Origin: Candidatus Aminicenantota bacterium | GTDB taxonomy: Bacteria > Acidobacteriota > Aminicenantia > UBA2199 | DNA length: 11,128 nt | NCBI GenBank assembly: GCA_030671465.1 | Contig: DAOVIP010000020.1 | Coordinates: 1-11,128, forward strand | Reading direction: 5' to 3' | Part shown: positions 5,811 to 11,128 of the stretch, in pieces | Numbering within the stretch: the first letter of the stretch is position 1 | Layout of the letters: every line of letters starts with the position of its first letter | Position numbers and translations under genes: made by a program | Notes under the pieces: generated by a model | The model's input: only the letters and a program-made list of their open reading frames with translations | What the model was told of the DNA's origin: nothing | Database searches by the model: none

Positions 5811-7412
5811 ATGAAGGTAAATCTGGAATTTCTCACTCAGGAAGATCTTCGACAAATCAAGAAGCTCGGAATACCCGGTAAACAAATTTATCACCAGCTT
5901 CAGGCATTTGAAAGAGGAACCCGGTTCTGCAATCTCATTCGTCCGGCTTCAATAAACGATGGCATCAAACGGGTTTCAAAAACAGAAAGGGATCTGTTTA
6001 TTACACAATACGAATCAGGCCACCGGCATATAAAGCAGGTCAAATTCATTCCTGCCTCCGGAGCAGCCACCAGAATGTTTGAGATTCCGTTATATTTCCT
6101 GAACCACCCGGGTTACACAGAGGACTGGTTGAAAACCGACAAACTCAATTCTCCGTCTGTGGAATTAAATTTCATGAAAGATTTTATTCAGGGGTTTGAG
6201 AAGAATGAATTTGCCTTCTGTTCAGATCTGGCCACCGTGATGAAAAAAGGTAACCAGCATGTACCAAAAATAAAAGATCACCGGGATTTAAACACTGTAC
6301 TGAATTATCTACTGACCCCCAAAGGTCTCAATTATGCCAACTTGCCCAAGGCCTTGATAAAATTTCATGCCTACGGCATCCACAGTCGGACCCCACTGGA
6401 AGAACATCTGGTGGAAGCCAGTCAATATATCAAAGATGGCCGGGGCCTCACCCGGCTTCATTTTACTGTCTCAGCCGAACATCGGAAAAGAGTGGAGCAA
6501 TACCTGAATTCGGCCCTGCCCGGATTCAAATCAGAATCCAGGGGTTTTCGAATCTCTTATTCAACACAAAGTCCTCACACCAATACCATAGCCGTGGATG
6601 AAGACAACCAGCCCTTTAGAGACCATCAAGGCCAGCTGGTTTTTCGGCCCGGGGGACACGGAGCACTGATTGAAAATCTGAACAAGCTGACAGCAGATCT
6701 TATTTTCATCACCAACATCGATAACGTGGTTCCCGATCATCTGAAAGATAATGTAATCCTGTATAAAAAAATTCTAGCCGGTTATTTATCGGTTGTTCAG
6801 GGGAAAACATTTAATTATCTAAAACAATTCAAGAGTGAAAAATGTAACCGCCGCTTACTGGATCAAGCAATTCAATTTTGCCAGGATCATCTCAATATCC
6901 ATTTTCCCGAAATATTTGGGAGCTGGAGTCATGAAAAAAAGATTACTGTTGTTTTTAACAAACTCAATCGGCCCATCCGGATTTGCGGCATGGTTGAAAA
7001 TACCGGAGAACCGGGTGGCGGCCCTTTCTGGACCTCTGACCATCAAGACCAGATATCCCTGCAAATAATTGAAAAGGCCCAGGTCAATCCAAAGTCAAAG
7101 CGACAGCAATCAATACTATCCTCATCCACTCACTTCAATCCGGTTGATATCGTCTGTGGCATTAAAAATTTCAAAGGGGAAAAATTCAACTTATCCGAAT
7201 TCATCGATCCGGATAGTTATTTTATCGCTGAAAAAACCATAGCAGGAAAACCACTCAAAGCTCTGGAACTTCCCGGACTTTGGAACGGGGCCATGGCCAA
7301 TTGGATCACCCTATTTGTTGAGGTTCCGATTACCACCTTCAATCCGGTCAAAATTGTAAACGATCTGCTCAGAACCCCGCATCAGGGAATAATGAGGAGC
7401 CATAACCAATGA
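5811..7412 (+). CDS. DUF4301 family protein, possible sugar-nucleotidyltransferase-like enzyme
   Basis: This 533-residue soluble protein starts at an ATG with AGGTG 8 bases upstream. I recognise the DUF4301 family from its start (LTQEDLRQIKKLGIPGKQI, 8-26) and from KFIPASGAATRMF (78-90). Other conserved-looking blocks are RPGGHGAL (279-286), FITNIDNVVPD (299-309), VENTGEPGGGPFW (395-407), FNPVDIVCG (442-450) and LPGLWNGAMANW (487-498). The order of a Gly-rich loop ending in Thr-Arg, then Gly-His-Gly, then Asn-x-Asp-Asn is the order seen in UDP-sugar pyrophosphorylases (UDPGP superfamily, GT-A fold): a phosphate-contacting loop, a uridine-side Gly-His-Gly, and a metal-binding Asp. A nucleotidyl-transfer role is therefore inferred, not shown. 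No signal peptide or membrane segment is seen, so it is probably cytoplasmic. It is translationally coupled to the lipoprotein gene through an ATGA overlap at 7409-7412. Confidence 0.85.
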   Translation: MKVNLEFLTQEDLRQIKKLGIPGKQIYHQLQAFERGTRFCNLIRPASINDGIKRVSKTERDLFITQYESGHRHIKQVKFIPASGAATRMFEIPLYFLNHPGYTEDWLKTDKLNSPSVELNFMKDFIQGFEKNEFAFCSDLATVMKKGNQHVPKIKDHRDLNTVLNYLLTPKGLNYANLPKALIKFHAYGIHSRTPLEEHLVEASQYIKDGRGLTRLHFTVSAEHRKRVEQYLNSALPGFKSESRGFRISYSTQSPHTNTIAVDEDNQPFRDHQGQLVFRPGGHGALIENLNKLTADLIFITNIDNVVPDHLKDNVILYKKILAGYLSVVQGKTFNYLKQFKSEKCNRRLLDQAIQFCQDHLNIHFPEIFGSWSHEKKITVVFNKLNRPIRICGMVENTGEPGGGPFWTSDHQDQISLQIIEKAQVNPKSKRQQSILSSSTHFNPVDIVCGIKNFKGEKFNLSEFIDPDSYFIAEKTIAGKPLKALELPGLWNGAMANWITLFVEVPITTFNPVKIVNDLLRTPHQGIMRSHNQ

Positions 7413-8044
7413 GGCGTGCCCCGGTCATTATACCCTTATTGCTTTTGTTTTTTATCATCAGTTCATGCAACCAGCCAACCGTTATCAGTTATGAATCCGA
7501 TCCCATAGATGCATCAATGGATCCCATCCAGGAGTCGTTAAACGAGGACCATTCGTTCAGTCTACAAAAAGGGAAAAACCAGTTCGATTTGAAGCCGGTG
7601 GCCCGGTACCTGATTTCCGCCCGAGTAGTGAGTACCCGATCCTATTCGAGCGGATGGGAATCCTCCCTCTCACCGGTAGATCTGGCCCTGGTGTGGGGGG
7701 ATCTGGCAGGCAAAAAATATGATCGATATATATCCTATCGGCAGCGGAACCGATGGTACTATTACCGGTACTCTGCTGATTTCCCCCTATCCAGCCAGTA
7801 TATCATAAATCATTCATGCAATAACCACATGGTCCCGTCAACCGACAATATCCGGCGGGCTCTGAAAAGTATAAAAACCAATGACCTCATCACTGTCCAG
7901 GGCTACTTGATCAACATCACCGGCAAAATGGGAGGAAAAAATGTCTGGTGGAGCACCAGCACTTCGCGTTCGGATTCAGGGGATCATTCCTGTGAAATCA
8001 TTTATGTTGAAAAACTCCGGGTTCGAAACAAGGTTTATTTGTGA
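7409..8044 (+). CDS. Putative outer-membrane lipoprotein of unknown function
   Basis: The 211-residue product has a lipoprotein signal: Arg-Arg at 2-3, a hydrophobic core of Leu/Ile/Phe and the lipobox Ile-Ser-Ser-Cys20. Asn at position +2 does not match the inner-membrane retention signal, so the outer membrane is inferred. The mature domain (about 60-205) carries motifs that I recall from an uncharacterised but widespread family of exported proteins: SPVDLALVWGDL (88-99), SQYIINHSCNNHMVPS (129-144), VQGYLINI (163-170) and SRSDSGDHSCE (186-196). Cys137 and Cys195 could form a disulfide. No catalytic function is known to me. Its ATG overlaps the DUF4301 stop (ATGA), and GAGGAG lies 9 bases upstream inside the preceding gene, so the two are very likely one operon. 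Its 3' end overlaps the convergent aat gene by 10 bases. Confidence 0.85.
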   Translation: MRRAPVIIPLLLLFFIISSCNQPTVISYESDPIDASMDPIQESLNEDHSFSLQKGKNQFDLKPVARYLISARVVSTRSYSSGWESSLSPVDLALVWGDLAGKKYDRYISYRQRNRWYYYRYSADFPLSSQYIINHSCNNHMVPSTDNIRRALKSIKTNDLITVQGYLINITGKMGGKNVWWSTSTSRSDSGDHSCEIIYVEKLRVRNKVYL

Positions 8045-8727
8045 TCGTCCAGAAAAGACCAGCTGCCCTTCAAGTTTTCCTTTTGGCCCGATTCAGTCAG
8101 CAGATCTAGAAATTCCTTTCGGGGGATTTCTCTGGCACCCATGGTTTTGAGGTGAGAGCTGGAAACCTGACAATCCATGATCCGGAAATCTAATTCGTTT
8201 AATTTTTGCACAAAGCGGACCATACCAAACTTTGAAGCATTATCCACCCGGTGAAACATGGATTCGGCAAAAAAACACCTTCCCAGAGATACCCCATACA
8301 ATCCCCCGACAATTTCATCATTCCTCCGCACTTCCAGAGAATGGGCATAACCCAGTTCATGAAGTCTCTTATAGGCTGTGATCATTTCTTCGGTAATCCA
8401 GGTTTCTCCCTGGTATTTCCGTGGTTGTTGGCACGCTTCTATAATGGCATCAAAACTCCGGTCAAAAGTAATCTCAAAAGGATTTCGGTTCAACAATCTC
8501 CTTAGGCTCCCGGATATATGAATTTCATCAGGAAATAAAACCAGACGGGGATCAGGAGACCACCATAAAATGGGTTCCCCTTCAGAATACCAGGGGAAAA
8601 TCCCCCTGGAATAGGCGGCAATCAATCGCTCGGGTGATAGATCGCCTCCCACGGCAATAATTCCTATTGGGTCGGCCTCATCTGCAGGTGGGAAAACCGG
8701 CTCCTTCCCCAGCAAATAGACAGTCAT
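8035..8727 (-). CDS. aat: Leucyl/phenylalanyl-tRNA--protein transferase
   Basis: Aat transfers Leu or Phe from aminoacyl-tRNA to N-terminal Arg or Lys of proteins in the cytoplasm, creating primary N-degrons. The 230-residue length is normal. Family motifs appear in order: Gly-Gly-Asp-Leu (27-30), YSRGIFPWY (39-47), WWSPDPR (55-61), Glu-Thr-Trp-Ile-Thr (108-112), GYAHSLEV (126-133), GGLYGVSLG (141-149), AESMFHR (154-160), NASKFG (163-168), DCQVSSSHLKTMGAREIPR (185-203). Compared with E. coli, Arg134 stands where Trp follows SIEV, and Ala154 where Gly precedes ESMF; both look like tolerated variation. The ATG lies one base beyond the clpA stop codon (8729-8731), so the two genes are tightly linked and aat is probably translated from the clpA message. 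The stop codon lies inside the end of the convergent lipoprotein gene. Confidence 0.97.
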   Translation of the reverse strand: MTVYLLGKEPVFPPADEADPIGIIAVGGDLSPERLIAAYSRGIFPWYSEGEPILWWSPDPRLVLFPDEIHISGSLRRLLNRNPFEITFDRSFDAIIEACQQPRKYQGETWITEEMITAYKRLHELGYAHSLEVRRNDEIVGGLYGVSLGRCFFAESMFHRVDNASKFGMVRFVQKLNELDFRIMDCQVSSSHLKTMGAREIPRKEFLDLLTESGQKENLKGSWSFLDDHK

Positions 8728-8728
8728 T

Positions 8729-10999
8729 CTACTGAAGCTGAATCACAATATCATTGTTTTGGATATGGGCCACGGCCTTTCCGCCTTTGGCCAACTTTCC
8801 AAAAAGTACCTTGTCAACAAAAAAAGTCTTGATCTTTTCCTGAATCAAACGGGCAACTTCCCTGGCTCCGAATAAGCGCGAATATCCCTTTTTTGCCAGC
8901 CATTTATAACATTGCTCCGAAACCTCAAGCTCGATTTTTTTCTCTTTCAACTGATGTCTGAATTCATCAATATTCTTCTTAACAATTTTCAATACAATAT
9001 CCTCATTTAAATAATTGAATATCACCACTCCATCCAGGCGGTTCCTGAATTCTGGTGAAAAGTATTTTTCCACGGCTTCGAGAACAGCATCCTGATGGAT
9101 CACTTTGTCATCAAAACCAATCTGGGTTTTCCCCAGTTTTCTGGCTCCGGCATTGGAGGTCATGATCATAATCACATTCCTGAAATCAGCTTTTTTCCCT
9201 GTATTATCGGTTAAAGTTGCATAATCCATTATCTGAAGAAGTGTATTAAAAATATCGGCATGGGCTTTCTCTATCTCATCCAATAATAATATGGAATGGG
9301 GATTCTTACTGATGGCATCGGTTAGAAGCCCTCCCTGATCATAACCCACATAACCCGGAGGTGCGCCAATGAGTCTGGCCACCGTATGTTTCTCCTGATA
9401 TTCACTCATATCAAACCGGTGCAGAGAAACACCCATTACAGAAGCCAATTGTCGAGCCAGTTCGGTTTTTCCGACTCCGGTAGGGCCGACAAACAGCAGA
9501 GATGAAACCGGTTTATCGGGATCCTTAAATCCGGCTCTGGCCCTTTTGATCGCATCCACAACCGTAGATGTTGCCAGATCCTGACCGAATATTTGACTCT
9601 TGAGATCTGACTCCAGGTGCTTCAATTTGACCATTTCCGTCTCGGATACGGTTTTTTCCGGGATTCTGGCAATTATGGCCACTACTTTTTCGATATCCGG
9701 GGAATCAACTTTGATTTTTGATTTCTTGGATCCCAGGTTTTTCAATTTCAACAGAGCACCGGCTTCATCAATGATATCAATCGCCTTATCCGGTAAAAAC
9801 CGATCATTAATATATCTTGATGACAATTCAACAGCTGATTTCAGTGCTGAAGCCGTATATCTGACCTGATGATAATCTTCATACCTTTCTTTTAAACCCT
9901 TCAAGATATCAATGGTTTGAACCACAGTGGGTTCGGGGACATCGATTTTTTGAAATCTCCTTGAAAGGGCACGATCACGCTCAAAATACTTATTGTACTC
10001 TTCATAGGTAGTGGATCCGATACAACGCAATTTTCCTGAAGATAGTGCCGGTTTAAGGATATTGGATGCATCCATCGAACCCCCTGAAACAGCTCCAGCC
10101 CCCACCAAATTATGAATTTCATCAATAAACAGTATTGAATTTTTTTCATCCAGAAGTTCACCAATTACATTTTTCAGCCGGGCTTCAAAATCACCCCGGT
10201 ACTTTGTGCCGGCCAGTAATGCACCCATATCCAGGGCATAAATCCTTGTATCTCGAAGCAAGGCAGGTACATCGCCATCGGCAATAATCTGGGCCAGTCC
10301 CTCGGTAATGGCTGTTTTCCCCACACCGGATTCTCCCACATGAACAGGATTGTTTTTTTGCCTCCTGGACAGAACCTGAATGGTCCTTTCAATAATATCG
10401 TCTCGGCCGATAACCGGATCGATTTCTCCCCTGGTGGCTCTATCAGTTAATTCAGTGGCAAAAAGTTGAAGATGTTTATGCTTCTTTCTGCCAGCCTCTT
10501 TTTCAGGTTCTTCAATCTGAAGGGGTTCGGATTTTTTTCCATCCTGAGCTCCTTCCATCTGGGACTCAGGACCGACTGATATTCCGTGAGAAATGAAACT
10601 TAGAATATCCAGCCTGGAGATCCCTTCCTTTTCAAGGAAATGAACCGAAAAGGAATCTTTCTCATAGAAAAGAGCAACCAGAATATCATCGATATCCAAT
10701 TCCCCTTTCTGGGCTGAAGCCACATGAAAAATGGCGTTTTCAATTACCCGCTGGAATCCTTCGGATTGTACCGGCTCCTTTTTTTTCACCTGGGGGATAT
10801 AATTCTTTTTAAAAAATTGGTCCAGTTCTTTCTGCAAATTATCAATACTACCCCCACAATTGTGTATGATCTCCCTGCCGCGATCAAAAAACAATGATGC
10901 ATACAGAACATGCTCGGGAGTCACGTATTCATGTTCCCTTACCCGGGCTTCATTCAGGGCAGCATTCAGGATATTATTTAGCTCTTCATTGATTTTCAT
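8729..10999 (-). CDS. clpA: ATP-dependent Clp protease ATP-binding subunit ClpA
   Basis: ClpA is the hexameric AAA+ unfoldase that feeds substrates into ClpP and receives N-degron substrates from ClpS. The 756 residues match the usual length. The N-domain covers about 1-143 (double Clp_N repeat), followed by a charged linker to about 175. The first ATPase module has Walker A GESGVGKT (222-229), Walker B ILFIDE (289-294), the sensor region GSTTYEEY (328-335) and arginine-finger area RALSRRF (343-349). The second has Walker A GPTGVGKT (505-512), the pore-loop segment GAPPGYVGYDQGG (545-557), Walker B ILLLDE (570-575) and RNRLD (652-656). There is no long middle coiled coil, which separates ClpA from ClpB and ClpC. 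Ile627-Gly-Phe629 lies where the ClpP-binding loop is expected. The start ATG lies 24 bases after the clpS stop, with only a partial Shine-Dalgarno (GGAT). All catalytic residues I can check are intact. Confidence 0.97.
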   Translation of the reverse strand: MKINEELNNILNAALNEARVREHEYVTPEHVLYASLFFDRGREIIHNCGGSIDNLQKELDQFFKKNYIPQVKKKEPVQSEGFQRVIENAIFHVASAQKGELDIDDILVALFYEKDSFSVHFLEKEGISRLDILSFISHGISVGPESQMEGAQDGKKSEPLQIEEPEKEAGRKKHKHLQLFATELTDRATRGEIDPVIGRDDIIERTIQVLSRRQKNNPVHVGESGVGKTAITEGLAQIIADGDVPALLRDTRIYALDMGALLAGTKYRGDFEARLKNVIGELLDEKNSILFIDEIHNLVGAGAVSGGSMDASNILKPALSSGKLRCIGSTTYEEYNKYFERDRALSRRFQKIDVPEPTVVQTIDILKGLKERYEDYHQVRYTASALKSAVELSSRYINDRFLPDKAIDIIDEAGALLKLKNLGSKKSKIKVDSPDIEKVVAIIARIPEKTVSETEMVKLKHLESDLKSQIFGQDLATSTVVDAIKRARAGFKDPDKPVSSLLFVGPTGVGKTELARQLASVMGVSLHRFDMSEYQEKHTVARLIGAPPGYVGYDQGGLLTDAISKNPHSILLLDEIEKAHADIFNTLLQIMDYATLTDNTGKKADFRNVIMIMTSNAGARKLGKTQIGFDDKVIHQDAVLEAVEKYFSPEFRNRLDGVVIFNYLNEDIVLKIVKKNIDEFRHQLKEKKIELEVSEQCYKWLAKKGYSRLFGAREVARLIQEKIKTFFVDKVLFGKLAKGGKAVAHIQNNDIVIQLQ

Positions 11000-11023
11000 T
11001 TTATGATCCAGGTTTCTTTCGTA

Positions 11024-11128
11024 TCAAGCCTTTTCCAGGTTGCATTTCAGAGGAAACTGGTTTTCCCGGGCCAGCTGATGGACCTGATTTACTTTGGTCA
11101 TGGCAATATCATAAATATAAACACCACA
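11024..11128 (-). CDS. clpS: ATP-dependent Clp protease adaptor ClpS, C-terminal part (5' end outside window)
   Basis: The frame enters from the right edge and ends with TGA at 11026-11024, giving the last 34 residues. [16 protein letters not shown], then [18 protein letters not shown], aligns residue by residue with the end of E. coli ClpS as I remember it (CGVFTAEVAETKVAMV, then NKYARENEHPLLCTLEKA). ClpS binds destabilising N-terminal residues and delivers substrates to the ClpA N-domain. Directly downstream on the same strand come clpA and aat, which confirms the assignment. The residue-binding pocket and N-terminal extension lie outside the window, so activity cannot be judged here. Confidence 0.93.
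   Translation of the reverse strand, partial: CGVYIYDIAMTKVNQVHQLARENQFPLKCNLEKA

Noticed and set aside
1..11128. CRISPR arrays, tRNA or rRNA genes, insertion sequences, phage genes, toxin-antitoxin or other defence modules.
   Set aside because: No regularly spaced repeats, no terminal inverted repeats with a transposase, no RNA gene signatures and no defence-type proteins were seen on either strand.

Overview
The window looks like a chromosomal segment of a Gram-negative (diderm) bacterium of moderate to low G+C. The evidence is a ClpA-type rather than ClpC-type unfoldase, an Aat transferase, a lipoprotein with an Asn at +2, and exported proteins. The phylum cannot be fixed from this sequence. 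DUF4301-type proteins are best known from Bacteroidetes and DUF3014 proteins from Proteobacteria and Acidobacteria, so a less-studied lineage is plausible. Nothing points to a mobile element, prophage, CRISPR array, tRNA or rRNA. Coding density is high, and no gene-free stretch exceeds about 200 bases.

Layout from left to right. Bases 1-2372 (minus) hold two exported proteins in tandem: a TPR plus two-lobed aspartic-protease-like protein (852-2372) and, 22 bases downstream, an unrecognised exported protein running off the left edge (1-829). Bases 2456-2722 (minus) encode an 88-residue orphan. Bases 2865-3797 (minus) encode an unrecognised multi-pass membrane protein. Its promoter region (3798-3999) is shared with a divergent DUF3014 membrane-anchored protein (4000-4785, plus). 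That region holds two near-consensus sigma70-type promoters back to back and a perfect 17-base palindrome next to the minus-strand -35 box. An SDR oxidoreductase (4798-5613, minus) converges on the DUF3014 gene. A DUF4301 protein (5811-7412, plus) overlaps a lipoprotein gene (7409-8044, plus) through an ATGA stop/start junction. The right end (8035-11128, minus) carries clpS (3' part only), clpA and aat in that transcription order.

Function. The right-hand cluster is the bacterial Leu/N-degron pathway. Aat adds Leu or Phe to proteins with N-terminal Arg or Lys, ClpS recognises the resulting N-terminal residue, and ClpA unfolds the substrate for ClpP; only clpP is missing here. The left half is mostly envelope proteins of unknown function.

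The points most worth a second look are: the aspartic-protease-like protein whose second Asp-Thr-Gly is Glu-Thr-Gly; the resemblance of the DUF4301 protein to UDP-sugar pyrophosphorylases; and the divergent promoter/palindrome region, which also moves the DUF3014 start codon downstream. I did not find a convincing new multi-gene system.
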